Shown here: in pieces, positions 1 through 10,995 of the stretch
Position numbering within the stretch: the first letter of the stretch is position 1
Layout of the letters: every line of letters starts with the position of its first letter
NCBI GenBank assembly: GCA_951802425.1
Contig: OX637801.1
Span: 1,178,001 to 1,242,000 of the forward strand
Direction: 5' to 3'
Length of the DNA: 64,000 nt
Origin: Clavaria fumosa
Taxonomy: Eukaryota > Basidiomycota > Agaricomycetes > Agaricales > Clavariaceae
Notes under the pieces: generated by a model
The model's database searches: none
Seen by the model: only the letters and a program-made list of their open reading frames with translations
Told to the model about the DNA's origin: nothing
Translations under genes and position numbers: made by a program

Positions 1-972
1 CGGGCGCGGGCGCGGGCGCGGGCTGTACAAATTGAGGGAGTTGCCCACCGTTGTCGCCTGCAGCTGGCAATTCTCCTTCGCCGACCAAGTCGCCCCACAT
101 CCCAGGCCTTGCGTTCTGATTAATCCACTCTTTCAGTAAGAACACGGTCACGAAAGACGCTACTATTAGAGTTGCAATGATTTGACCAGTGAAAATATCC
201 GAAGAGAGACTGTTTAAGTATGAATATGATGTAAATCGCTTGAAGAAGGGCGTATCCGATGTGGAGGCCCAAGATGAAGCTGTGGCGACATTGGGGTTGA
301 GAGTTAGGTTGAACGAGAATAAGTTTGGAGGCGAGCTAGAATTGGGACGAGAAAGGTCGCTAATCCACCATGCGCTTTACGAAAGGATCTCAGAATGAGC
401 CAGACACGGTAAGAAATGCGACGAACGTGGAATCCCCCATGGCAAAATACATCCTACATGTCCAGATGGTGACCCAAGGCAACACTCCCAGCCAGACAAC
501 AGTAACCACTATCGCTCGAAGTACACGTAGAATTGCACGGAAGGATTGCTGAGCAAGGCGGCGTAGCAGCAGAACAGGCGGAAGACGTGCCGGCATGTCG
601 GGAGCATAGACTAAATATCATCAGTCCACATTCAGCGAGCCGGTTCAATGGCGAGTATACCTTTCGTGAAAGAGTATGGATGCTTGCAAACATCACAGAC
701 TTTCTTCTTGCTATGAGATAACCATGTTGTCAAGCTGGGCAAAAGTTAGTGGAACGTTTCCGTATGGCGTCAATGTCAGATTACGGACCAATCTTGATGT
801 ATATAGCGGATTGTTCCTGAGCATTTGCATGGATGGAATAAGGGTTGCCCAACCTCAGCGGGTGCGCTGCAGATTCGACATGTATCTTTGGTGTTTGGTG
901 AAACTGGAGTTGAACATGCGAAGACAAGAGGCAAACTGCAGAGCCAGTACCTTGTTCTAGGGATTCCTGCAT
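1..972 (-). CDS. SSM4: Doa10/Ssm4-like RING-CH E3 ubiquitin ligase, N-terminal part (partial)
   Basis: ER/nuclear-envelope ubiquitin ligase of the ERAD-C pathway; only the 5' part is in the window. My exon model on the minus strand is 972-951, 903-789, 734-661, 610 to about 423, and 359 to beyond base 1. ATG at 972 gives a short N-terminus (MQESLEQV) spliced to a RING-CH (C4HC3) domain: CRIC, then CKCSG, IHQDC across the second splice, and CDVCKHPYSF. Next come the membrane-proximal block with LLLRRLAQQ, LPWVTIWTCRMYFAMGD and, in the last exon, the fungal Doa10 motif LLKEWINQNARPG. Splicing restores the conserved CLTTW and KVYAPDMP junctions, which supports the model. The third donor is uncertain because phases do not match perfectly. 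The GC-rich (CGGGCG)n at 1-23 codes for Pro-Ala repeats of the linker. Family assignment is confident; the C-terminal multi-TM part lies outside. Confidence 0.9.
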
Positions 973-1380
973 GATTCAAAAATCTGCTTCCAGTAGTTAA
1001 CAGTGGAGCGTTGTGAATGGACCTGACGTCGGGACTGTTTGCCTCTGTATTCGCCTTCCCTCCGGTTGCCGCTCTCGCTATGGACAAACTCAAATTCAGC
1101 ATTGTACAAAATCATTGTGCAAGTTTGCACCTTCAGTTTTGAGCCAGGGTACTGATGAAACTGAATCCAGCAGTACCAGGTGTCCAGCTGAGTGACACGG
1201 CACTCAAGTTTACACTAGAAATTTCTTCTTCTCTGCACACTAGCATGAAAACTTGTCATGACCCACTTATTCTTTCATTAAAAAACACTCACTGCACTCA
1301 TTAGTTTGTTACAAATGACACATTTATTACATGGCCTGGACCTTGGATTGGGATCAAGCTCTAGTCCCACCCAATCCAGA
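973..1380. other. Intergenic, no gene seen
   Basis: Upstream region of the Doa10-like gene. It is AT-rich toward 1200-1330. I see no coding signature, tRNA or clear transposon end here. It abuts the duplicated repeat block that starts near 1381. Confidence 0.6.
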
Positions 1381-1591
1381 CACTGGAACAATGATCCCAG
1401 GCCAATCTGTGCTAGTGATGCCACAGTTCAGTTCAGAACTTTGGTTCAAACCTGAACCTGTTGAACTGAACCTCTGGTTCTTCTATTTAATTTGTTAGTC
1501 TGGATCTAATCCTGGGAAGGATGTCCTATTTAACTTGGCAGTCTGGATCTAATCCAATGAGGGATATCCTATTTGATTTGTTTGCCTGGAT
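1381..1591. repeat. Repeat block A, copy 1 (minisatellite-like, 43-46 bp units)
   Basis: Contains back-to-back units of the form GTCTGGATCTAATCC...GGATATCCTATTTAATTTG of 43-46 bp, preceded by a block rich in GTTCAGTTCAG and its complement. The whole block recurs almost identically at 2728-2866, continuing at 9264-9340 after removal of element 1. It ends in TGGAT, the 5-bp target duplicated around the degenerate LTR that follows. Confidence 0.75.
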
Positions 1592-2173
1592 TGTCATGGT
1601 CGATCCAAAATTGGGAGTCCAAAGGTTGTGGTGAGGTTGCAACAGGGTTGTGAGGGTCATGTGGTAAGCAGACATTCAGGCTGACTCCAAAGTAGAAAGG
1701 TGCAAATCTGAGAATATCAAAAGCTAAGGAAAATACATGTCTCTATTGTAGGGGTATATATATCAAGTCTGGGTCCATGGAGACAAGGTAAGTACAAAGT
1801 CATGATGGGATGATGAGCGGGAATGACCATGGGGAGGGAATGAAGGTATCTGAGTAACAATTGTGGTGGTACTATGATGTCAGCAGGGTACAAGGAGTTG
1901 GTAAGGGGACACAAAGCTGTTGTGGGGAGGGGACAAGAACGCCAAGGGAACAGGATAGCAGTATCGTGATGGGTCCAGTAATACAAGGTCAGGATGGGGA
2001 CAGTCGTTTGATGTGAAGGCAAGAGCTGTCATGAATTTGACAGGGTGATGGCATCCTGCTTGATGTGCCATCACACAAATGGGCCATACTGTTGGTAGTA
2101 GTCATGTGAGTCCTCATGACTTACTGGTCATGTGACCATGACCTTGGACTGGTCACGTGATGTCACTGTGACA
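1592..2173 (-). mobile_element. Degenerate chromovirus LTR, copy 1
   Basis: Begins TGTCATGGTCGATCC and ends GTCACTGTGACA. It aligns end to end with the 628-bp LTR of element 1 (TGTCGCAGTCGATCC...GCCGCGACA), with many transitions and several indels. It is preceded by TGGAT and followed directly by a polypurine-tract-like internal sequence (minus strand AAATCTTAGGAAGGGGG), as in element 1, so it is the 3' LTR of an old minus-strand relative. Confidence 0.8.
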
Positions 2174-2727
2174 TATCCCCCTTCCTAAGATTTGGACTCC
2201 TGGACAAAGTCAGCTATGGCCTCCTTCACCCTCATGAGGTTTTTGAGCAGTTCCCATGTATTCTCCTCAGGTGAGTAACCCTTCCAGCTTACCAAATACT
2301 GGACTTTCCCCCAGTGCTTTCACTTGGCTAGGACCTTATCAATGTCATACCATTCCCCTCCTTCAATGAGCTCAGGCAGTGGGTGGATGGATGTGGGGTT
2401 GCCTCGGAATGGTTTGAGTAGGTTTTCATTGAAGACATTGTGGATTCGCCAACTCATGGGGAGGTTGAGGTGGTAGGCTGAAGTTCCCACCTTCTCATCC
2501 ACAGGAAATGGACCAACAAATTTGGGACCAAATTTCTTTCAGGGTAGGTGGAGGGGAAGGTTTTGCAAGTCAAGGTACATGTATACCAGGTTGCCCTTCT
2601 GGTAGATCTCTGGTTCTCACAAGTGGCCATCGTAGGTCATGGAGTCAGCCCTCTGTCCCTCTTCAAGGATCCTGTGGAGCCAATCACAGGTGGCAGAGAG
2701 TCAGGTGAGAAAGTTGTTGGTGCCAGG
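2174..2727 (-). pseudogene. Decayed pol 3' end (IN C-terminus and chromodomain) of an old chromovirus
   Basis: Minus-strand translation around 2320-2502 matches the last part of the element 1 polyprotein: EKVGTSAY, WRIHNVFNE, LLKPFRGNP, PELIEGG and YDIDKVLAK correspond to EKIGTSAY, WRIHPVFNE, LLKPFRGDP, PELIEGG and YDVEQVLAK. Frames are broken on both sides. The homology stops abruptly near 2727, where a second copy of block A begins, so the fragment was truncated by a rearrangement and not by gradual loss. Confidence 0.8.
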
Positions 2728-2866
2728 CACTGGAACAATGATCCCAGGCCAATCTGTGCCAGTGATGCCACAGTTCAGTTCAGAACTTTGGTTCAAACCT
2801 GAACCTGTTGAACTGAACCCCTGGTTCTTCTATTTAATTTGTTAGTCTGGATCTAATCCTGGGAAG
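2728..2866. repeat. Repeat block A, copy 2 (left part, before element 1)
   Basis: Near-identical to 1381-1519, including the CACTGGAACAATG start and the GTTCAGTTCAG-rich part. The copy is interrupted at GGAAG by insertion of element 1 and resumes at 9264. It is the upstream flank of the second degenerate LTR. Confidence 0.8.
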
Positions 2867-3494
2867 TGTCGCAGTCGATCCTAAATCTGGAGCTTAAAGG
2901 TCGCGGTGAGGTCGCGACAAGGTCGTGAGGGTCACGTGGATAGCTGACGTAAAGGCTCAACAAGGAGGTAGAAAGAGGCAATTTCTGGAGAATATCAAAG
3001 TCTAGGGAATACATGCTAAGTGTCTACTCATATATATACTGGAGTCTGAGACCATAGGAACGATATTAGTACAAGGTAGTAAGGGAAGACATACAACGGG
3101 AGCGACGGTAGGGGGGAAATGAAAGTATCCGGGCAACAAACGCGAAGTCGTCACAGTCCCAAGAAGGGAAGCGTCGGTCGGTGGGGGAATGGGATAGCGG
3201 TATAAGGGTGCCAGGGGAACAGGAAGTTGTCATGGTAAGGAGATGGGGATGCCAAGGGGACGGGATAGCGGTAAAGGTGGGGCACGGGAGAGAACAAGGT
3301 CGCGTTAGGGATGGTCGCTTGATGGGCGATGTCAGGTGTCAACCCGTTGACAGGGTGATGGCATCCCGCTTGATGTGCCATCACATATTTGGGCTGTACT
3401 GTCGGTGGTGGTCATGTGAGTTCTCGTGACTTACTGATCATGTGACAGGTCACGTGCCCACGACCTTTGTGGGTCACGTGATGTCGCCGCGACA
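2867..3494 (-). repeat. Element 1 3' LTR
   Basis: 628 bp. It contains TATATATA (near 3030), three CACGTG boxes (2933-2938, 3451-3456, 3475-3480) and is followed on the inside (minus strand) by the purine-rich tract GGAAGGGGAATA. It pairs with 8636-9263. Confidence 0.95.
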
Positions 3495-3505
3495 TATTCC
3501 CCTTC

Positions 3506-6106
3506 CTAAGATTTGTTCTCCTGAACAAACTCTGCAACGGCCTCCTTCGTGCGCGTGAGGTTCTCCAGGGGTTCCCAGGTATTCTCCTCGGGCGGATAGC
3601 CGACCCAGCTCACCAGGTACTGGACCTTCCCTCTCCTCTTCCTTTTGGCTAGGACCTGTTCAACATCATACTGCTCACCTCCCTCTATGAGCTCGGGCGG
3701 TGGTCGGACGGAGGACGGGTCTCCTCGGAAGGGCTTGAGTAAGGCCTCGTTGAAGACCGGGTGGATCCGCCAGCTCGGGGGAAGGGTGAGGCGGTAAGCC
3801 GAGGTTCCTATCTTCTCCTCCACAGGGAAGGGGCCTACGAACTTAGGCCCAAGCTTCTTGGAGGGAAGTTTGAGAGGGAGGTTCCGCAAGTCTAAATACA
3901 CCAGGCCACCTTTCCTATAGATCTCCGGTTCTCGTGAGTGGTCGTCGTAGGTCACGGAGTTGGTTGCTTGTCCCTTTCGCAAGACATCCCGGAGGCAGTC
4001 ATGGACAGCAGAAATTCGTGCGAGGAATTCATCGGCGGCGGGTATATCGAAGCTGGCAGGGAAATCGGGGATCGGAGCGGGGTTGAAACTGTGGAGAGCT
4101 GAAAAGGGAGTGATGTCCGAGTCACGGATGGGTCGCGAGTTGAGAGCAAACTGGGCGAGGGGGAGCACGGCGGCCCAATCGGCCTGGTCTTCCTTGGTCA
4201 GTGCGCAGAGGACTACTTCTACCTCCTGGTTGGCTCTCTCTACTTGCCCATCTGTCTGCGGGTGGTAGGCAGTGGAAGCAGCAGATTTGATCCCTAATTT
4301 ATCGTAGACCTTGCGCATAAACTTGGAAATAAACTGGCCCCCTCGATCAGACACTACCTTCTCCGGAAGCCTGTAGTAGGCGTAGATCTTCTCGAGGAGA
4401 ATCGAAGCTGCTCCTTCCGACGTGAGTTCCTGGACAGTTGGGGCGAGGACAATGGTCTTGGTTAAGTAATCTTTGATCACCAAGATCATGTCGTAGCCCG
4501 CGGATTCCGAGACTGGGCCGATCAAGTCCCAACCAATGACTTGCCAAGGTCGCGAGGGGATTGGGAGAGGGTGGAGGGGAGCCGGCTTTCGTCCGCGTCG
4601 GGGCTTGATCCTCAGGCAGACATCGCAGGCAATAACGTAGGCACAGGTGTCCTTCTTAAGTGTGGGCCAGTACCAGTATTTTGCGACCGCAACCTGGGTT
4701 TTGGAGATCCCTGGGTGTACAGTAGTTCGAGCCGAGTGGTGGAGGTCGAGGATGTCTTTCACAAGCGATGCAGGGACCCAGAGCTTTTCATGTACCTGGA
4801 AGTATCCTTCTTTATCCTTCTCCACTTCTTCTGGAGGGGTCCCCAGGGCCTGCTCGATCCTCAGCTTCTCCATTAGGGACAGGGTCTCATTGACCCAGAA
4901 GAAGTGGTCCGGTAACAGGACTTGGGCAGGGCGGGGAGGTTGGTCATTGTAGTCGGGGTGTCGGGAAAGAGCATCAGCAGCGGCATTCGACTTTCCGGAG
5001 TGGGGAACGATTTTGAAATGGAAGAGGGACAGGAACTGTCTCCATCGGTTCTGGCATCCATTGAGCGGGTTTGGCTTCTGGAAGTACGAAAGGTTTTTAT
5101 GGTCTGTATGGACCTCAAAATCCTGGCCGAGGAGGTAGTGTTGCCACTCCTCTAGCACTCTTATTACTGCGAGGAGTTCTAGGTTGTAGTTTAGCTGGGC
5201 GTCCCGGAGCTTTGTCAATAGGCAGTCCACCATTCTCCACACTCCATCCTGTTGCTGGTATAGGATAGCCAAAGTCGCGATCTCACTGGCGTCCGTCTCG
5301 ATCTTCCATGGCATTCCGTCCTGTGGGATCACGACCTGGACCAAATTCCTGATTGCGTCCTGGATGTCGTAGAACAACTTTAGCGTGGCGTCCATTAAGT
5401 TAAATTCACCTTTGCCGGTGCAGGCATGGAGAGGGGCAGCAATCTTGGCATAATTCAGGATGTATCGCCGATAGTAACTTCCAAGGGCCGTGTACCTGTG
5501 CGCATCCTTGGCAGATTTTGGAATCGGCCAGTTGTCGATCGCCAAACACCTCTTCTCGCTCTTCTCGATGGTTCCCTGCCAGATCTTGTTTCCGAGGAAA
5601 GTCACCTCCGTCCGCTCAAATTCGCATTTCGCGGGTTTGACAGTCAGGTGATTTTCTTGAAGAACTTGGAAAACATGCATGGTAAGGTCGCGGAGTTCTT
5701 CGCAGGTGTCGGAGCAGATGAGAATATTGTTGATATATACGAAGACCTGGCCGGTGGCTACCAGATCCTTCAGGATACTGTCCATGAAACCCTGGAAGAT
5801 CGCAGGGGCATTAGTCACTCCGAAAGGCATGACTCGACAGAGAAATTGGCCGTATTCGCATATGAACGCTAACAGCTTCTCGCTCTCCTTCGACGCCCGG
5901 ATATTGTTGAATCCAATCCGGATATCGATTTTTGAATAGTACCAGAACTTCTGCAGGCGATCGTAGATGTTCCGGATGAGAGGGAGACGGTAGGCGTTCT
6001 TGACCATGACTTCGTTTAACCATTTGTAGTCAACCACAGGCCGAAGCTTGTCTCCTTCATTCTTGAAAAAGAGGGGGCTAGCCCAGGGCAACTGACCTGG
6101 ATAGAT
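3506..6106 (-). pseudogene. Element 1 pol: RT, RNase H, integrase, chromodomain (catalytically dead RT)
   Basis: An 861-codon open stretch continuing the protease frame after one TGA at 6107-6109. Order: RT (start near PWASPLFF, active site), RNase H (KIETDAS), integrase with an HHCC zinc finger (VHPGI ... CDVC) and D,D,E residues (WDLIGP, VSDRGGQF, QVERANQE), then a GPFPVEEK module and a chromodomain (YLVSWVGYPPEENTWEP) at the C-terminus. The RT active site, normally YxDD, reads YINN: both catalytic Asp are Asn, as expected from G-to-A changes. The nonsense codon sits at a conserved Arg of the SGRI motif, consistent with CGA to TGA. A chromodomain of this class targets integration to histone-marked chromatin in other fungi. 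Otherwise the frame is well preserved. Confidence 0.93.
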
Positions 6107-6847
6107 TCATCCAGTCGCGAGGTTCTCGTCTAGCCACTTCCGAAGCTCTGCGCGGTAGGCCTTGGGCGTTGGGTAAATCTGGGACCGATATGGACGGGCA
6201 TCGTTCCCTAGCTGGATGTCGATGTCGACTCCGGGATGGTGTGGGGGTAAAACATTATAGAACTCTTCTCCGAATACTCGCGGGAAGAGAGTCGGCCAGT
6301 CAGGGGAGTCGTTCGTGATGACACAGACTGCAGCACTGCAGGGAAGGTCACGGCAATGTCGGAATTCGAGTGAGCAAATCTGCCAGTCAATGATAGGGTT
6401 GTGCTTCCAGAGCCAATCATTGCCTAGTACAAGGTCGAAGTCAGGATAGTCGCCCAGGTAGCACTTGATAATCTCATGATGTCCAAGGCCAAATTCGACT
6501 GCGACCTTGGTAAAATGTGTGATGGGTCCTCGCGAGTTCGTGGTACCGTCTGCATTCCTTGTGATCATCGGGGATGGGAGTCGCTCCATGGGGAAACGAT
6601 TTCGATTGGCGAAACTGTGGTCCATGACCGAGGTTGTACTGCTGCTGTCAATAAGCACTTTCCCGTGCACGGCTCTACTCGGGAAGGCAGGGGGGGAGAT
6701 TCGAACTCTGAATTCGAGTTGGGCAGTTTCTTGGCGGCCCACTATTTTTGTCATCCTTAGAAGCAGTTTGGGAGACGAGTCAGAGACTGGCATTGTTGCG
6801 GTACTAATACAGGGGGGGGACTTAGGCGGGGAAGCTGCTTCCTTCAT
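6107..6847 (-). pseudogene. Element 1 protease region (start of pol frame)
   Basis: 246 codons from ATG at 6847, which overlaps the gag stop as ATGA, to an in-frame TGA at 6107. The retropepsin motif reads VLIDSSST where relatives have DSG, so the catalytic Gly is Ser (G to A). A downstream block (LGNDWLWKHNP, NPIIDW) is the usual flap and C-terminal part of Ty3 proteases. The pol frame is -1 relative to gag, and a putative slippery site is at 6862-6868; either frameshifting or stop/start reinitiation could give pol. Confidence 0.85.
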
Positions 6848-8160
6848 TCCTCGCCTTCGGGAAAATCCGCCTTTGCCTCTTTCAGCGCCCCGAGTTCCTT
6901 ATCCTTCACCTCAATAGTGTCGCAGAGCTGGGCCACCAGGGCTTCAAGCTCATCGGTGGTTGCGGTCGAGGTGTCGTTGGCCCGGACGTCGATCCGGGGG
7001 ACTCGGGGGGGCTTGCGAGGGAGTGGGCAGTTGCGCGCGAGGTGGCCGGGCTGTTGACAATTGTAGCAATTGCCGCGCGACAGGATCTGGTCGACCTGCA
7101 TCGCGTTCGGGTCGTGTTGTGGGGGCGCAGAAGGTCGCGGGGCCGGGCGATCGGGTGGTTTGGCGTAGACGATCTGCCGGGCGGGGCGCATGGCGTCGCG
7201 ACGTTCGAGCATTAGGTCGATAGCAAGGGCCTTCCTCTTCCAGGCGGAATAGTTGGGTGGAAGGGCAGCAGCGGCATAGATGCGATCGGTGATGTTATAA
7301 TTGAGGGTGGGCTCGAGGAGGGTAACAAGGAGGTCTCCGTGAGTTTGCTCGGAGAAGTCGGCCTTCGCAATTAGCTGGTCGAACTCTGTCAGGAACTCTT
7401 TTACTGGGCGTTTACCTTGCTTAAGCTTCCCAAGCTTAAGATAGGTGTTCTCCTTCTCTACTAAGTCCGAAAATTGGGCATCCATGTTCCCTCTGAAGAC
7501 AGCCCAGGTGGGGCACGAGGCGGGGGCCGCAACTATTTTCTCGACTATGGAGTTGGCCCAATCTCCGGCGTAGCCTCCGCGCATCTGGTTCAGGGCAAAT
7601 AAAATTTGTTTAAGGTCTGTATTGAACCTTTCTGGCTCTGCGAGGAAGAAGACATTGAGCTGCCGGACAAAAGTCCGGTAGGCAACACTACTCCCATCGA
7701 AGGGGGCAATCGAAAATCCGCTAGACATTGTATCCAAAGACTTCGTCGTTAATGTCCGGGAGTTCCGTGGATTCTGAGGCGAAGGAGATGGAGGAGACTG
7801 TGGAGGGGGAGAGGGGGTCCGAGGTGATGGGGGATTGAGTCGAACGGGGAGGGCAAGGGTCGCGAGAGGCGGTGAGGGTGCGGGACTGTGCGAGGGTGTC
7901 CTGAAGACTTCTTCCGATATCCGAAGCAGGCCGAGACTCGGGGGTTGATGGGCGCCCAGGTGACGAGTCGGGCTGGGTGACGCTGGGTGTCGACGATGAG
8001 CCACGCGCTGGGTGTGCGCTGGGTGTGCGTACTCGTAGGTAACGGTCGGTTCTGGGTTTGGGCTCGGGCTTGGGGGCATCGGTCTGAACCGAGGTGGCGG
8101 CGTAGGTAGGGGGTCATGGGGTAGGAGCGGGCGAGGGCGTTCTCGGCAGGGACTCAACAT
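6844..8160 (-). CDS. Element 1 Gag (capsid with CCHC zinc knuckle)
   Basis: Retrotransposon structural protein. The first ATG of this frame is at 8160; a second good Met starts the capsid core (MSSGFSIAPFDGS) near 7728. A proline-rich N-terminal region is followed by a Ty3-type capsid core (LRQLNVFF-like helices, LKLGKLKQGKRPVKEFLTEF) and one zinc knuckle CYNCQQPGHLARNC near the C-terminus. The frame is intact to TGA at 6844-6846. The start is uncertain because the frame is open upstream through the ORF0 overlap. Confidence 0.88.
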   Translation of the reverse strand: MLSPCRERPRPLLPHDPLPTPPPRFRPMPPSPSPNPEPTVTYEYAHPAHTQRVAHRRHPASPSPTRHLGAHQPPSLGLLRISEEVFRTPSHSPAPSPPLATLALPVRLNPPSPRTPSPPPQSPPSPSPQNPRNSRTLTTKSLDTMSSGFSIAPFDGSSVAYRTFVRQLNVFFLAEPERFNTDLKQILFALNQMRGGYAGDWANSIVEKIVAAPASCPTWAVFRGNMDAQFSDLVEKENTYLKLGKLKQGKRPVKEFLTEFDQLIAKADFSEQTHGDLLVTLLEPTLNYNITDRIYAAAALPPNYSAWKRKALAIDLMLERRDAMRPARQIVYAKPPDRPAPRPSAPPQHDPNAMQVDQILSRGNCYNCQQPGHLARNCPLPRKPPRVPRIDVRANDTSTATTDELEALVAQLCDTIEVKDKELGALKEAKADFPEGEE

Positions 8161-8488
8161 TTTCGATGTCCTCAATCGTCAGGCCTTCGGTAGCCTGACG
8201 GAATATCTCTTGGTTAAGGGCGGTGGTAAGTAGCGCAGGGAATTCTCTGGGAAAGTAGCCTGGGTGGAGCTTCTGCTCACGGATCTCTCTCAAGGACCAA
8301 GGACCGGTTTTGATAAACTGCCATTCAACTGAACAGTAAACGGTGCTCCACGGCGGTCGTCCATCCGGGGAGTTGCAGCGAGTGATGGGTACCGGTGTAC
8401 GGCGATCGATGTAGCGAAGAGTGAAAAAGCGGTGTTGCTTCCGCCTGTCTGTGAGGCCTAGGGGTTCTGGCAAGTTCTTCTTTCTCAA
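8114..8488 (-). other. Element 1 ORF0: open frame upstream of gag without AUG
   Basis: About 124 codons from a TTG at 8488, open further upstream, ending at 8114 inside gag. Gag lies in the +1 frame relative to it and overlaps its end. No in-frame ATG was found between the LTR and gag. The sequence (RFFTLRYIDRR, PLLTTAL, IEDIENVES) is not recognised and has no clear similarity to the ORF0 of elements 2 and 4, only the same position and frame relation. Confidence 0.4.
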
Positions 8489-8635
8489 CGTTTGAGAATC
8501 CAGTTTGGCGAATAGCGAGGGTTGCGGCTTTCCAGGTACGTTAGGAGGGCCAGGCAGGTTTGGAGTCGGTCGTCGATGTCGGGACGTCGCGGACGTCGAG
8601 TTGGGACGAGGGACAGGGTTGAGACTTTGATATTA

Positions 8636-9263
8636 TGTTGCGGTCGATCCTAAATCTGGAGCTTAAAGGTCGCGGTGAGGTTGCAACAAGGTCGTGAGGG
8701 TCACGTGGATAGCTGACGTAAAGGCTCAACAAGGAGGTAGAAAGAGGCAATTTCTGGAGAATATCAAAGTCTAGGGAATACATGCTAAGTGTCTACTCAT
8801 ATATATACTGGAGTCCGAGACCATAGGAACGAGATTAGTACAAGGTAGTAAGGGAAGACATACAACGGGAGCGACGGTAGGGGGGAAATGAAAGTATCCG
8901 GGCAACAAACGCGAAGTCATCACAGTCCCAAGAAGGGAAGCGTCAGTTGGCGGGGGAACGGGATAGTGGTATAAGGGTGCCAGGGGAACAGGAAGTTGTC
9001 GTGGTAAGGAGATGGGGATGCCAAGGGGACAGGATAGCGGTAAAGGTGGGGTGCGGGAGAGAACAAGGTCGCGTTAGGGATGGTCGCTTGATGGGCGATG
9101 TCAGGTGTCAACCCGTCGACAGGGTGATGGCATCCCGCTTGATGTGCCATCACATATTTGGGCCGTACTGTCGGTGGTGGTCATGTGAGTTCTCGTGACT
9201 TACTGATCATGTGACAGGTCACGTGCCCACGACCTTTGTGGGTCACGTGATGTCGCCGCGACA
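8636..9263 (-). repeat. Element 1 5' LTR
   Basis: 628 bp, TGTTGCGGTCGATCC...GCCGCGACA, the promoter LTR for minus-strand transcription. It carries CACGTG boxes as in its partner. It is followed by the target duplicate GGAAG at 9264-9268. Confidence 0.95.
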
Positions 9264-9439
9264 GGAAGGATGTCCTATTTAACTTGGCAGTCTGGATCTA
9301 ATCCAATGAGGGATATCCTATTTAATTTGTTTGCCTGGATTGTCATGGTCAATCCAAAATTGGGAGTCCAAAGGTTGTGTGCAAATCTGAGAATATCAAA
9401 AGCTAAGGAAAATACATGTCTCTATCATAGGGGTATATA

Positions 9440-10995
9440 CAGTGACTCAAAAAACTGTCTGGATGTTTTGTGCCTTTGGATTATTTCAGCAATATCTCAA
9501 TAGCAGGTCAAGATGCAGACATGTAAAACACCCATCTGATAGCCCTACTTCTTGGCTATCTATCCATTTGTTCAGCTTTAATATATGTTTGGTTTAAGCT
9601 GAGATATTTGGCCTTGTTTGTGGGTGTGTCATCCAGACAGTTTTTTTGCAGGCATCAAAAAGTAGAATAATTGAATGAATTTGTTGAATGGACATCCCAA
9701 TAAACAAAATAATGTTCCCAGACCACCTTCTAGTATATAAGGAGGGCCTTCTTTCACTTTCCTCCAACTTTCCCACCATGAAGCAGCTCCCTACTAAGGG
9801 TAAGGCATCCATCATCTCTATGGTGGGAAATGGTGATTCCTGTCACAAATTTGCTGTTAGGCTTTGTGTTAGCCACCATACTGTCTCTGGACTGCACTGA
9901 CTCTTCCTGAAAGTGATTTGGTCACTTTTGACCCCCAGTTGTTATAATTCAGTACAGCTTATCACCACAAACAAGGCTGAGGTAGCTTCCCACCTCCAAA
10001 ATAAGCTTAGAAATCAAAGGGATAGTGTGTAAAACTGAGCTACAGTATGCCTAGCAATGTTTTAAAAGTGTTGGGAGTTATGCAAAGTACAAAATTACTT
10101 GTTGTTTACCTACTTTGAATGTCTGCAAATGACACCCTCACAAACAAATGCAAATATCTTAGCTTATGCTGGACTTGTGTTGAAGCTAAATGTATGGACA
10201 GATAGCTGAGCAGGAGGGCTATCAGATGATGCATTTTATATGTTTCCTTATTTAGTCATTAATGAGATATTGCTGACATAATTCAAAAACATGAAACATC
10301 TGTACCATTTTTTGAGTCACTGTAAGTAAACAACAAGTAATTTTGTACTTTGCATAACTCCCAACACTTTTAAAACACTGCTAGGCATACTGTAGCTCAG
10401 TTTTACACACTATCCCTTTGATTTCTAAGCTTATTTTGGAGGTGGGAAGCTACCTCAGCCTTGTTTGTGGTGATAAGCTGTACTGAATTATAACAACTGG
10501 GGGTCAAAAGTGACCAAATCACTTTCAGGAAGAGTCAGTGCAGTCCAGAGACAGTATGGTGGCTAACACAAAGCCTAACAGCAAATTTGTGACAGGAATC
10601 ACCATTTCCCACCATAGAGATGATGGATGCCTTACCCTTAGTAGGGAGCTGCTTCATGGTGGGAAAGTTGGAGGAAAGTGAAAGAAGGCCCTCCTTATAT
10701 ACTAGAAGGTGGTCTGGGAACATTATTTTGTTTATTGGGATGTCCATTCAACAAATTCATTCAATTATTCTACTTTTTGACGCCTGCAAAAAAATTGTCT
10801 GGATGACACACCCACAAACAAGGCCAAATATCTCAGCTTAAACCAAACATATATTAAAGCTGAACAAATGGATAGATAGCCAAGAAGTAGGGCTATCAGA
10901 TGGGTGTTTTACATGTCTGCATCTTGACCTGCTATTGAGATATTGCTGAAATAATCCAAAAGCACAAAACATCCAGACAGTTTTTTGAGTCACTG
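9440..10995. mobile_element. Palindromic (foldback) Tc1/mariner-like element
   Basis: 1,556 bp, flanked by TA (9438-9439 and 10996-10997), with termini CAGTGACTCAAAAAACTG. The arms 9440-10109 and 10326-10995 (670 bp each) are near-perfect inverted copies; the axis is at 10217.5. The 216-bp centre contains a third, inner terminus ending GAGTCACTG at 10322, so 9440-10322 alone is an 883-bp deleted Tc1-like unit whose first 670 bp were duplicated in inverted orientation. Each arm encodes the transposase N-terminal helix-turn-helix region on the strand pointing inward (KGKASIISMVGNGDS, VSHHTVS). No catalytic domain is present, so it is non-autonomous. Confidence 0.85.

Larger units (their letters stand above)
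2867..9263 (-). mobile_element. Element 1: structurally complete Ty3/Gypsy chromovirus, inactive
   Basis: A 6,397-bp LTR retrotransposon on the minus strand, flanked by a perfect 5-bp target duplication GGAAG (2862-2866 and 9264-9268). Both LTRs are 628 bp and run TGT...ACA. The order is 5' LTR, ORF0, gag, protease, RT, RNase H, integrase, chromodomain, polypurine tract, 3' LTR. By eye the LTRs differ at about 18 sites (roughly 97 percent identity), nearly all transitions, so it is not a recent insertion. Catalytic residues of protease and RT are mutated and one in-frame TGA interrupts pol, so it should be non-autonomous. It is inserted in repeat block A copy 2. Confidence 0.95.

Noticed and set aside
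2508..2845. Plus-strand short frames across the old pol fragment and block A
   Set aside because: Antisense of decayed pol and repeat sequence; no similarity to any protein family visible.
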